Shown piece after piece: positions 32,742 through 41,108 of a DNA stretch of 64,000 nucleotides. Each line of letters opens with the position of its first letter. Positions within the stretch are counted from its first letter, which is position 1. The notes below the pieces were generated by a model, which was not told the origin of the DNA, ran no database searches, and saw only the letters and a program-made list of their open reading frames with translations. Position numbers and translations under genes: made by a program. The stretch is from UBA3305 sp002373555 (GTDB taxonomy: Bacteria > Bacillota > Clostridia > Lachnospirales > Lachnospiraceae), in assembly GCA_946612455.1 (NCBI GenBank), contig CAMOER010000006.1, positions 40,410-104,409 on the forward strand, written 5' to 3'.

Positions 32742-34661
32742 ATGGGAAATAACAGTTATAATGCAGATTCGATCACGGTGCTGGAAGGCCTGGAGGCGGT
32801 CCGCCGCCGGCCCGGCATGTACATCGGAAGCGTCGGCTATAAGGGCGTGAATCATCTGCTGTATGAAATGACTGACAACGCGGTGGACGAGCATCTGGCC
32901 GGCTACTGCAAAAACATAACGGTGATCTTTCATAAGGACGGCTCGGCCGAAGTCAGAGATGACGGCAGAGGCGTCCCTGTTGACATGCATAAGATGGGCG
33001 TGTCAGCGGAGCGTGTCATCTATACCACGCTGCATGCCGGCGGAAAATTCGACCAGAATGCCTACAAGGTCTCCGGCGGTCTGCACGGCGTCGGCTCCTC
33101 TGTCGTCAATGCGCTGTCCGAGTTCCTGGACGTGCAGGTGCATTCCGGCGGCCGGATCTTTCATGACAGATACGAGCGGGGCATTCCGACGATCGAGCTG
33201 ACGAACGGTCTGCTGCCGATCATCGGGAAGGCGAAGGACACCGGCACATGGGTGACCTTCAAGCCGGATCCGGAGATCTTCGGAGAGCACACATTCAAGA
33301 TCCCTTCCATCAAGAACCGGCTCCATGAGATCGCGTATCTGAATCCGGAGCTGACGATTTATTATAAGAACGAACGGGAAGGCGAAGAGGAAGAGCTGGT
33401 ATTCAGTGAGCCCGAGGGCCTGGTCGGCTATATGAAGGAGCTGAACAAAGGCAAGGAGACGGTCAGCGAGATCATTAAGTTCTCCGGACGCTCCGAAGGC
33501 ATTGAAGCGGATGTCTGCATTCAGTTCAACAAATCTTTTGAAGAGAATATCCTCGGCTTCTGCAACAACATTTTCAACGGAGAAGGCGGTACGCATATCA
33601 CAGGTTTCAAGAACCGTTTTACCCAGCTGATCAATTCCTACGCCAGAGAACTGGGCATCCTGAAGGAGAAGGATGAGAACTTTACCGGCGCGGATACCAG
33701 GAACGGCATGACGGCGATCGTTTGCATCCGTCATCCGGATCCGCTGTTCGAGGGACAGACGAAGACGAAGCTGGGCTCCGCGGATGCGGCGAAGGCTGTG
33801 AACGCGATCACGAACGAACAGCTGCCGCTTTATTTTGACCGGAATCTGGAGGAATTAAAGAACATCATCGCCTGTGCGGAACGTTCCGCAAAGATCCGGA
33901 AGGCGGAGCTGAAGAATAAGGCGAACATGCTCACAAAGCCGAAATTCTCCTTTGACAGCAACGGCAAGCTTGCGAACTGCGAGAGCCGGGACGCGTCGAA
34001 GTGCGAGATCTTTATCGTCGAGGGAGATTCCGCGGGCGGTTCTGCCAAGACGGCGAGAGACCGAAAATACCAGGCGATCCTGCCGATCCGCGGCAAGATC
34101 CTGAATGTCGAGAAGGCAACGATGGACAAGGTGCTGGCGAACGCGGAGATCAAGACGATGATCAACACCTTCGGCTGCGGTTTTTCCGAAGGCTACGGAA
34201 ATGATTTCGATATTACGAAGCTGCGGTATGACAAGATCATCATCATGGCGGATGCCGATGTCGACGGCGCGCATATCAGCACGCTGCTGATGACATTTTT
34301 CTACCGGTTCATGCCGGAGCTGATTCAGGAAGGGCATATTTATATCGCGATGCCGCCGCTGTATAAGGTGAGCCCGGCCAAGGGAGAGGAGATCTATCTG
34401 TATGATGACGCTGCGCTCTCGAAATACCGGAAGACGCACAAGAGCGGATTCGGTCTGCAGCGGTATAAGGGACTCGGCGAGATGAACGCGGAGCAGCTGT
34501 GGGAGACGACGATGGATCCCGACAGGAGGATGCTGAAGCGCGTGGAGATCGAGGACGCCAGAATGGCAGACATGATGACGGGACTGCTGATGGGCAGCGA
34601 TGTCGAGCCGAGAAGAAATTATATTCAGGAAAATGCGACGTTCGCGACGCTGGATGTGTAA
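32742..34661 (+). CDS. parE: Type II topoisomerase subunit B (topoisomerase IV ParE-like)
   Basis: A 639-residue GHKL ATPase/TOPRIM protein. Motifs are LEAVRRRPGMYIGS, the ATP-site EMTDNAVDEHLAG, the lid GGLHGVGSSVVNALS, TOPRIM Glu in IVEGDSAGGSA, and the DxD of IMADADVDGAHI. The C-terminus contains RYKGLGEMNAEQLWETTMDP. It lies 12 bp before its A subunit. Paired B-A genes outside the dnaA-recF region, a length near 640 and the missing GyrA box in the partner favour topoisomerase IV over gyrase. ATG 32742 follows AAGAAGGAG and begins the family N-terminus. Confidence 0.85.
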   Translation: MGNNSYNADSITVLEGLEAVRRRPGMYIGSVGYKGVNHLLYEMTDNAVDEHLAGYCKNITVIFHKDGSAEVRDDGRGVPVDMHKMGVSAERVIYTTLHAGGKFDQNAYKVSGGLHGVGSSVVNALSEFLDVQVHSGGRIFHDRYERGIPTIELTNGLLPIIGKAKDTGTWVTFKPDPEIFGEHTFKIPSIKNRLHEIAYLNPELTIYYKNEREGEEEELVFSEPEGLVGYMKELNKGKETVSEIIKFSGRSEGIEADVCIQFNKSFEENILGFCNNIFNGEGGTHITGFKNRFTQLINSYARELGILKEKDENFTGADTRNGMTAIVCIRHPDPLFEGQTKTKLGSADAAKAVNAITNEQLPLYFDRNLEELKNIIACAERSAKIRKAELKNKANMLTKPKFSFDSNGKLANCESRDASKCEIFIVEGDSAGGSAKTARDRKYQAILPIRGKILNVEKATMDKVLANAEIKTMINTFGCGFSEGYGNDFDITKLRYDKIIIMADADVDGAHISTLLMTFFYRFMPELIQEGHIYIAMPPLYKVSPAKGEEIYLYDDAALSKYRKTHKSGFGLQRYKGLGEMNAEQLWETTMDPDRRMLKRVEIEDARMADMMTGLLMGSDVEPRRNYIQENATFATLDV

Positions 34662-34673
34662 AGGAAGAGAAAA

Positions 34674-36971
34674 TTGGCTGATAAGAAGAAATCGAAAAAC
34701 ACAGAAAATAAGCCCCCGGTGATCCCGGAGGAGGACCGCATCCTGCGCACGGAGTTTTCCGAGGAGATGAGCAGATCCTATCTGGATTATGCCATGAGCG
34801 TTATCGTGGCGCGTGCGATCCCGGATATCCGGGACGGCCTGAAGCCGGTGCAGCGCCGTACGCTTTATGCCATGCATGAACTCGGTGTCCGGCACGACAG
34901 ACCGCACAGAAAGAGCGCCCGTATCGTCGGCGATACTATGGGTAAGTATCATCCTCACGGCGACAGTTCCATTTACGAAGCGCTCGTCGTTATGGCGCAG
35001 GACTGGAAAAAGGGAGAGATCCTGGTAGACGGACACGGCAATTTCGGCTCCATTGAGGGAGACGGCGCCGCCGCTGCCAGGTATACTGAAGCGAGGCTGA
35101 CCGAGCTGACGGAGAAGGCTTTCCTGGCCGATCTGGACAAGGACGTGGTGGACTATGCACCGAACTTTGATGAGACGGAGAAGGAACCGACCGTACTGCC
35201 GGTCAAGATCCCGAACATCCTTGTGAACGGCGCGGACGGCATCGCTGTCGGTATGAAGACCAGCATCCCCACGCATAATCTGCGGGAGACGATTGCCGCG
35301 ATGAAGCTTCTGATGAAGCAGCCGACCATCCCGACGGAGGAACTGATGACGGTGATGCCCGGCCCGGATTTTCCGACCGGCGGCATCATTACGAATCAGA
35401 ATGAACTGCTGCAGATTTACGAGACCGGCACCGGCAGGCTGCGTCTGCGCGGAAAGATCGAATTTGAAAAGGCGGCGAAACGTTCCGAGAAGGACAAGCT
35501 GGTCGTAACGGAAATTCCCTATACCATGATCGGCGCGGGCATTTCCAAGTTCATCTCCGACGTGGCTGCGCTGATGGAAGCGAAGAAGCTGCCGGAGGTG
35601 GTGGATATTTCCAACCAGTCCTCCAAGGAAGGTATCCGCATTGTGTTCGAACTGAAGAGCGGTTCGGATATCGACCGCGTGAAGAATCTTCTGTACAAGA
35701 AGACCGGGCTGGAGGATACCTTCGGCGTCAACATGCTCGCAGTCGTGGAAGGTACGCCCCGGACGGTCGGACTGAAGGCGATCCTGTACGAATGCGTGCA
35801 GTTCCAGATCGAACTCAACACCAGAAAATACAATAACCTGCTGCGGAAGGAACGCGAGAAGGCCGAGGTGCAGGAGGGCCTCATCACGGCGATCGATGTC
35901 ATTGACACCATCATCGAGATCATCCGCGGCAGTAAAAATATTAAAATTGCCAGGGCGGCCCTGATGGGCGACTGCTCGGAAGTGAAATTCAAGACAAAAG
36001 CTGCGGAGAGAGTTGCGAAAACACTGGCATTTACCGAACGCCAGGCAAATGCTATACTGGAAATGCGGCTGTCCAAGCTGATCGGCCTCGAGATCCTGCA
36101 GCTCACCGAAGAGCATGAGGAAACGCTCCGGAAGATCGGCCAGTATGAGCGTATTCTGTCTTCCCCGCGCGTGATGCAGAACACGATCATTAAAGAACTG
36201 GATTCGTATGCGGAAAAATTCGGCAGGGACCGCCGGACCGTGATCGAAGAAACGGAAGCTGCACACGAAGTGAAGGAAGAGGTCCTGGAGCAGGAACTTG
36301 TATTTGCACTTGACCGCTTCGGTTACGCAAAGTCGTTCGATCCGCAGGTCTACGCCCGAAACGAAGAGAGCATCAAGGCTGAAAATGTACACATTTTCCC
36401 GGTCATGAATACCGGAAAGATCTACATCTTCACGGATACCGGACGGCTGCACCAGGTGAAAATGAGCGATGTGCCGGCCTGCCGGGCGAAGGACAAGGGC
36501 CAGCCGCTTGACAACTTCAGCAATTTCGAGAGCCGGAATGAGAGGATCGTCGGGATCTTCCCGGAGAGCCTGATCGAAAAAGAGAAGTTCATCTTTGTTA
36601 CTGCTGCGGGCATGGTGAAGATCGTGGAAGGAGCGGAATTTATTTCCGGCAGAAAAACAGTCGTCGCTACGAAACTGAATGAAGAGGACACCGTCATCTC
36701 CGTACTGCCGCTGACCGACAGCCAGCTCGTGCTGATGACGGAGGACGGCTATGCGCTGCGTTTTGCCGTCAGTGAGATCAGCGAGATGAAGAAGACCAGC
36801 GTCGGCGTGAAGGGCATGCAGCTGCAGGCGAAAGATCATGTGAAGAGCGCCTGGCTGGTATCGCCCCGGGCAAAGAAGGAAGAAGGCGCCCAGCCGGACG
36901 GCCCGGACTGGAGTGCGGTGAAGCTCTTAAAGCGCGGTGCGAAGGGCACGAAGCTCAGGAAGAAAAATTGA
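34674..36971 (+). CDS. parC: Type II topoisomerase subunit A (topoisomerase IV ParC-like)
   Basis: A 765-residue breakage-reunion subunit. It has the winged-helix region YAMSVIVARAIPDIRDGLKP, a quinolone-determining-like stretch with YHPHGDSSIYEAL, and the active-site Tyr in AAAARYTEARLT. A tower and coiled coil follow, then a C-terminal beta-pinwheel with blade motifs (GVKGM). The classical GyrA box (QRRGGKG-like) was not found, which favours ParC over GyrA. The start is TTG 34674, supported by AAGGAAGAG and by the lack of any ATG before the conserved core. The N-terminus is Lys-rich. It forms an A2B2 enzyme with the preceding subunit and decatenates chromosomes. Confidence 0.85.
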   Translation: MADKKKSKNTENKPPVIPEEDRILRTEFSEEMSRSYLDYAMSVIVARAIPDIRDGLKPVQRRTLYAMHELGVRHDRPHRKSARIVGDTMGKYHPHGDSSIYEALVVMAQDWKKGEILVDGHGNFGSIEGDGAAAARYTEARLTELTEKAFLADLDKDVVDYAPNFDETEKEPTVLPVKIPNILVNGADGIAVGMKTSIPTHNLRETIAAMKLLMKQPTIPTEELMTVMPGPDFPTGGIITNQNELLQIYETGTGRLRLRGKIEFEKAAKRSEKDKLVVTEIPYTMIGAGISKFISDVAALMEAKKLPEVVDISNQSSKEGIRIVFELKSGSDIDRVKNLLYKKTGLEDTFGVNMLAVVEGTPRTVGLKAILYECVQFQIELNTRKYNNLLRKEREKAEVQEGLITAIDVIDTIIEIIRGSKNIKIARAALMGDCSEVKFKTKAAERVAKTLAFTERQANAILEMRLSKLIGLEILQLTEEHEETLRKIGQYERILSSPRVMQNTIIKELDSYAEKFGRDRRTVIEETEAAHEVKEEVLEQELVFALDRFGYAKSFDPQVYARNEESIKAENVHIFPVMNTGKIYIFTDTGRLHQVKMSDVPACRAKDKGQPLDNFSNFESRNERIVGIFPESLIEKEKFIFVTAAGMVKIVEGAEFISGRKTVVATKLNEEDTVISVLPLTDSQLVLMTEDGYALRFAVSEISEMKKTSVGVKGMQLQAKDHVKSAWLVSPRAKKEEGAQPDGPDWSAVKLLKRGAKGTKLRKKN

Positions 36972-37026
36972 CGGTCAGACAGTTTTTCGTCTTGCATTAC
37001 ATAAAAATCACATAAGGAGAGAAGTC

Positions 37027-39015
37027 ATGAAGGATGGATTCGTCAAAGTCGCGGCGGTTTCGCCGCAGGTGACGTTAGCTGATCCGGAAGCTAACCGAAA
37101 AGAGATCGTAAGGCTGATGAAGCAGGCGGCAGTCCGCGGCGCGAAGGTGATCGTGTTCCCGGAGCTTGCCATGACCGGGTACACATGCGGCGATCTTTTT
37201 TTCCACAAGCGGCTGATCGAGGCTGCTTATGACGAACTGATGGAGCTCGCAAAGGAAACAGAGGATCTAGATGCCATCGTCTTTGTCGGTACGCCGTTCG
37301 TGACCGGCGGGAAACTGTACTCCTGCATCGCCGCGCTGAACGACGGCGAGCTGCTCGGACTCGTTCCGAAATATGAGCTTTCGGCGGCTGAAAGCAGATA
37401 CTTCACGCCCGGAAATGAAGAGACCTTTGATGTCGAGATCCTGGATGAGGATTCCGACGATGAATATGAACCGGATGAAGACGACGATGACGATGATGAT
37501 GACGACTGGGACGATGACGGCATCGATGTGAGTTATGTCCCGTTCGGAACAGATCTGATCTTCTCCTGCGAGGAATATCCGGATCTGAAGATCGCAGCGG
37601 AAGTCGGCAGCGATTTGTTCGCACCGGTCTCTCCGAGTGCATACCATGCGCAGGCCGGCGCCGCCATTATTGTGAACTGTGCAGCGGATGATGAAGCGGC
37701 CGGCAGAGCAGCGGTCCGGAGAAATGCTGTCGGTGAACAGTCCCTGCGGATCCATGCGGCCTATGTGTTTGCTAATGCCGGATACGGCGAGTCCACCACA
37801 GACTGCGTCTACGGCGGTCACAGCATCATTGCACAGAACGGAAGAGTGCTTGCGGAGAGCAAACGCTTTGCGAAGGAAGCGATCGTTTATGCGGATGTGG
37901 ATGTCGATATGCTCCTGGCGGAAAGACAGCGGAGCGCATCCTTTGCGCCTGCGGATGAAGAGGATTACGAAACGGTCGATTTCAGCCTGAAGATCACGGA
38001 TACGAAGCTGGAAGCGCAGATCCCGAAGAGCCCGTTCATTCCCGATGATCCCGCTGCACGCAGTGAAAGATTCGAAGAGATCCTGATGATGCAGGCCATG
38101 GGACTGGTGAGGAGACTGGATCATACGCATACAAAGCACGCGGTGATCGGTATTTCCGGCGGTCTGGATTCCACCCTTGCACTGCTCGTAACGGTGAAAG
38201 CCTTTGATATTCTCGGTCTTCCGAAGGACGGGATCTATGCGGTGACCATGCCGTGCTTCGGTACTACGGACCGTACATATAACAATGCCTGCCGCATGGC
38301 GCAGTCCACCGGTGCGAAGCTTCTTGAGATCCCGATCCGGGATGCTGTCCGGGTGCATTTCAAGGATATCGGTCAGGATGAGAACAACCATGATGTAACG
38401 TATGAGAACGCGCAGGCCAGAGAACGCACCCAGGTCCTGATGGATATCGGGAACCAGATCGGCGGCATGGTGATCGGCACCGGCGATATGTCCGAACTGG
38501 CGCTCGGCTGGGCGACTTACAACGGCGATCATATGTCAATGTACGATGTGAACGGCGACGTGCCGAAGACGCTGATGCGCCATCTGGTGCGGTATTACGC
38601 TGATACCTGCGGCGATGAAGCGCTGCATAATACACTCTATGATGTGCTGGATACGCCGGTGAGCCCGGAACTGCTACCGCCCGAAGAAGGCGTGATCGCG
38701 CAGAAAACCGAGGATCTTGTCGGCCCTTACGAGCTGCATGATTTCTTCCTGTTCTATATGCTGCGTTTCGGCTTCCCGCCTGCGAAGATCTACCGCATGG
38801 CCGTAACGGCGTTTGAAGGGGAGTATGATGCGGCGACGATCAAAAAATGGCTGCATACATTCTTCCGGAGATTCTTCAGCCAGCAGTATAAGAGAAGCTG
38901 TCTGCCGGACGGCCCGAAGGTGGGATCGGTCGGCGTGTCTCCGAGAGGCGCGCTTGCCATGCCGAGCGATGCCTGCGCGAGGCTGTGGCTGAAGCAGATC
39001 GAGGGACTGGAATAA
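37027..39015 (+). CDS. nadE: NAD synthetase with degenerate glutaminase domain
   Basis: A 662-residue two-domain NadE. The C-terminal synthetase domain is intact (PP-loop SGGLDST, GTGDMSELALGWATYNGDH). The N-terminal nitrilase-type domain keeps Glu46 (FPELAMTGY) and Lys115 (LVPKYE). The usual nucleophile motif EICEDLW reads EVGSDLF at 192-198, with Gly194 at the cysteine position. Between strands there is also an acidic insertion (about 140-165) with nine consecutive Asp. Glutamine-dependent NAD synthetases make NAD from deamido-NAD and ATP; without the cysteine this one would depend on free ammonia. AAGGAGAG precedes ATG 37027. It follows parC by 55 bp. Confidence 0.9.
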   Translation: MKDGFVKVAAVSPQVTLADPEANRKEIVRLMKQAAVRGAKVIVFPELAMTGYTCGDLFFHKRLIEAAYDELMELAKETEDLDAIVFVGTPFVTGGKLYSCIAALNDGELLGLVPKYELSAAESRYFTPGNEETFDVEILDEDSDDEYEPDEDDDDDDDDDWDDDGIDVSYVPFGTDLIFSCEEYPDLKIAAEVGSDLFAPVSPSAYHAQAGAAIIVNCAADDEAAGRAAVRRNAVGEQSLRIHAAYVFANAGYGESTTDCVYGGHSIIAQNGRVLAESKRFAKEAIVYADVDVDMLLAERQRSASFAPADEEDYETVDFSLKITDTKLEAQIPKSPFIPDDPAARSERFEEILMMQAMGLVRRLDHTHTKHAVIGISGGLDSTLALLVTVKAFDILGLPKDGIYAVTMPCFGTTDRTYNNACRMAQSTGAKLLEIPIRDAVRVHFKDIGQDENNHDVTYENAQARERTQVLMDIGNQIGGMVIGTGDMSELALGWATYNGDHMSMYDVNGDVPKTLMRHLVRYYADTCGDEALHNTLYDVLDTPVSPELLPPEEGVIAQKTEDLVGPYELHDFFLFYMLRFGFPPAKIYRMAVTAFEGEYDAATIKKWLHTFFRRFFSQQYKRSCLPDGPKVGSVGVSPRGALAMPSDACARLWLKQIEGLE

Positions 39016-39048
39016 AGAGGAATAAATAAAAAAGTACAGGAAAAGTAT

Positions 39049-39077
39049 TTGCGGCATGTACTTTAGTATGTTATCAT
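39049..39077 (+). promoter_or_regulatory. Candidate promoter of the AICAR transformylase gene
   Basis: TTGCGG (39049-39054), 17 bp and TATCAT (39072-39077). The -35 is poor and the -10 good; it lies 62 bp before the ATG. Confidence 0.45.
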
Positions 39078-39138
39078 AACGCAGTATTTATGATTTTACC
39101 AACATGCATCACTGATTTTCTGCATGAAAGGAGTTTCC

Positions 39139-40314
39139 ATGAAAGAACTCGAATTAAAGTACGGATGCAACCCGAATCAGAAGCCTGCCCGCGTCTTCAT
39201 GAAAGAGGGCGAACTTCCCTTTACCGTCCTGAACGGTAAGCCCGGCTTCATCAATCTTCTGGATGCCTTCAACAGCTGGCAGCTCGTAAAAGAGCTGAAG
39301 GAAGCCACCGGTCTTCCCGCTGCCGCCTCCTTCAAGCATGTTTCTCCCGCCGGCGCAGCCGTATCGGTCCCGCTTTCGGATGTCGAGAAGCAGATCTATT
39401 TTGTGGAAGGCGTGGAGCTTACCCCGATGTCCACCGCTTATATCCGTGCAAGAGGCTCCGACCGTATGTCTTCCTACGGCGATTTCGCGGCGCTCTCGGA
39501 TGAGTGTGATGAAGCGACCGCTGCTTATCTTGCAAGAGAGGTCTCCGATGGTGTGATCGCGCCCTCCTATTCGCCGGAAGCGCTGGAGATCCTGAAGAAA
39601 AAGAAAAAAGGCAATTATCTGGTCATGCAGATGGATCCGGCTTATAAGCCCGAACCGCTGGAGCAGAAGGATGTATTCGGCATCACCTTCGAGCAGCTGA
39701 GAAACGAATTCCCGATCAACGAGGAGCTGTTCACACAGAACATTCCCACGAAGAACAAGAACATGACGCCGGAAGCGATCCGGGATCTGATCGTGGCGAT
39801 GATCACCCTGAAATATACGCAGTCCAACTCCGTCTGCTATGTCAAGGGCGGCCAGGCCGTCGGCATCGGTGCCGGCCAGCAGTCCCGCGTGCATTGCACC
39901 AGACTTGCCGGAAACAAGGCGGACAACTGGTTCCTCAGACAGCATGAGAAGGTGCTGAACCTGCCGTTCCTTGATGACATCCGCAGACCGAACAGGGATA
40001 ATGCGATCGATGTCTACATTTCCGATGATTATGATGATGTTCTCCGTGACGGCGCATGGCAGGAGGTCTTCAAATACCGCCCCGAGCCGCTCACGAAGGA
40101 AGAGAAGAAAGCCTGGCTTTCACAGATGGAGGGCCTGGCCCTCGGATCGGACGCCTTCTTCCCGTTCGGAGACAACATCGAGAGAGCCTACCGTTCCGGC
40201 GTAAAATATGTTGCCGAGGCCGGCGGATCGATCCGCGATGACAACGTGATCGAGACCGCGGACAGATATGATATGTGCATGGCGTTCATCGGCATGCGGC
40301 TGTTCCATCATTGA
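39139..40314 (+). CDS. Stand-alone AICAR transformylase (PurH C-terminal domain type)
   Basis: A 391-residue enzyme equivalent to the transformylase half of PurH. The N-terminal ELKYGCNPNQKPAR, the KHVSPAGAAVS segment (catalytic Lys-His), QSNSVCYVKGGQAVGIGAGQQSR and the ending DNVIETADRYDMCMAFIGMRLFHH fit the family. The N-terminal IMP cyclohydrolase (MGS-like) domain of bifunctional PurH is absent. It formylates AICAR with 10-formyl-THF in purine synthesis, and the cyclohydrolase must be elsewhere. AAAGGAG precedes ATG 39139 at 5 nt. A terminator that also carries the next promoter's -35 box follows. Confidence 0.9.
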   Translation: MKELELKYGCNPNQKPARVFMKEGELPFTVLNGKPGFINLLDAFNSWQLVKELKEATGLPAAASFKHVSPAGAAVSVPLSDVEKQIYFVEGVELTPMSTAYIRARGSDRMSSYGDFAALSDECDEATAAYLAREVSDGVIAPSYSPEALEILKKKKKGNYLVMQMDPAYKPEPLEQKDVFGITFEQLRNEFPINEELFTQNIPTKNKNMTPEAIRDLIVAMITLKYTQSNSVCYVKGGQAVGIGAGQQSRVHCTRLAGNKADNWFLRQHEKVLNLPFLDDIRRPNRDNAIDVYISDDYDDVLRDGAWQEVFKYRPEPLTKEEKKAWLSQMEGLALGSDAFFPFGDNIERAYRSGVKYVAEAGGSIRDDNVIETADRYDMCMAFIGMRLFHH

Positions 40315-40352
40315 TGAATTTGTCTTGTGGGAACAACAATAGATGACAGAAG

Positions 40353-40385
40353 AAGCGTACACAATTGACATTGTGTACGCTTTTT
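40353..40385 (+). terminator. Perfect 12-bp hairpin terminator, also overlapping the toxin-antitoxin promoter
   Basis: AAGCGTACACAA (40353-40364) and its exact complement (40371-40382) enclose the loop TTGACA and are followed by T residues. It ends the AICAR transformylase transcript. The loop is the -35 box of the next promoter. Confidence 0.85.
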
Positions 40386-40393
40386 AGTATATT
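40365..40393 (+). promoter_or_regulatory. Promoter and probable operator of the toxin-antitoxin pair
   Basis: TTGACA (40365-40370), 17 bp and TATATT (40388-40393). The -35 is flanked symmetrically by the 12-bp palindrome arms, a likely binding site for the antitoxin (inference). Confidence 0.75.
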
Positions 40394-40422
40394 AACCGTG
40401 AGAAAGTCTTATGGAGGACAAC

Positions 40423-40848
40423 ATGGTTACATTAAATGCAACAGAAGTCAGAAAAGAGTGGAGCAGTGTGATCGATGAAGCCGTTCATGAGAAACCGGTG
40501 ATCATCAAAAGGACAAGAGACAGGATGATGCTGTCCAATATTGAGACGATCATCACCATATTAGACAGGTATTCATTTCATGCCGTGCGATTCACGGAAG
40601 AGGACGGTTCCGTTACCTTATCTCTGGATGAAATCGATCTGGTTGAAAATGCTCCGACAGAAGAGGAAGCCCGCCGCTGTCTTGCGGAATCAATTCTGGA
40701 GTATGCAAAAGAATACTACGAGAATTATTCCGTGTGGAGCCATGCGCCTAACCGCAGGGGACATATTCCCTATGTTTTAAAGGCTTTGGTGACTGACGAT
40801 GCGGCAGCATTGGAGGAGAGCATCAGATGCCGAGATGGAAGGAACTGA
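40423..40848 (+). CDS. Phd/YefM-like antitoxin
   Basis: A 141-residue protein whose N-terminus (MVTLNATEVRKEWSSVIDEA, then EKPVIIKRTRDRMMLSN) matches the Phd/YefM DNA-binding fold. An acidic helical C-terminal half would wrap the toxin. It is longer than a typical Phd (about 80-90 residues). GGAGG precedes ATG 40423 at 5 nt. The toxin gene overlaps its last 22 nt, a standard toxin-antitoxin arrangement. The palindromic promoter suggests autorepression. Confidence 0.75.
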   Translation: MVTLNATEVRKEWSSVIDEAVHEKPVIIKRTRDRMMLSNIETIITILDRYSFHAVRFTEEDGSVTLSLDEIDLVENAPTEEEARRCLAESILEYAKEYYENYSVWSHAPNRRGHIPYVLKALVTDDAAALEESIRCRDGRN

Positions 40849-41045
40849 AAAGATTCTGTGAAAGAGAGGGGTGGGAACTGTACAAAGAGACAGACCATTA
40901 CTTCTACAGAAAGACGGATCATGAGGGAAATGTGTTGAGAACAAAGGTTTCGAAAGGCAGCGGAGAGATCCATGGCAGACTCTGGCAGGAAATCTTAAAG
41001 AAGCAGCTGCATGTGACGCAGGAATATTTCAACAGCAGAATATAA
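40827..41045 (+). CDS. HicA/YcfA-like toxin
   Basis: A 72-residue basic protein, MPRWKELKRFCEREGWELYK followed by TDHYFYRKTD and VSKGSGEIHGRLWQEILKKQL. The pattern (N-terminal helix, three strands, a His/Gly region and a basic C-terminus) resembles HicA-type double-stranded-RNA-binding-fold mRNA interferases. The usual HicA catalytic motif GSHxxF is only loosely matched by TDHYFY. GGAGG lies 10 nt before the ATG inside the antitoxin gene. RNase activity is inferred from the arrangement and fold-like pattern. Confidence 0.6.
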   Translation: MPRWKELKRFCEREGWELYKETDHYFYRKTDHEGNVLRTKVSKGSGEIHGRLWQEILKKQLHVTQEYFNSRI

Positions 41046-41071
41046 AGATAGTGATTTTTCAAACGATATGT

Positions 41072-41077
41072 TATAAT
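41072..41077 (+). promoter_or_regulatory. Extended -10 promoter element before citC
   Basis: TGTTATAAT (TG-N-TATAAT form) ends at 41077, 31 bp before the citC start. No good -35 was seen. Confidence 0.5.
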
Positions 41078-41108
41078 AATTCAGATCAGTACGAAAAAGG
41101 TGAAGGAT

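Noticed and set aside
33855..36839. 994-residue minus-strand frame opposite the topoisomerase genes
   Set aside because: It is an antisense shadow of two well-supported genes, has no start signal and no recognisable domain.
34674..36971. DNA gyrase subunit A
   Set aside because: No GyrA box was found in the C-terminal pinwheel and the gene is paired with a ParE-like gene, so topoisomerase IV is preferred, though not proven.
37463..37526. Poly-Asp stretch in nadE as sequencing error
   Set aside because: The GAC/GAT codons vary and the frame stays open to a normal synthetase domain, so it is more likely a real acidic loop.
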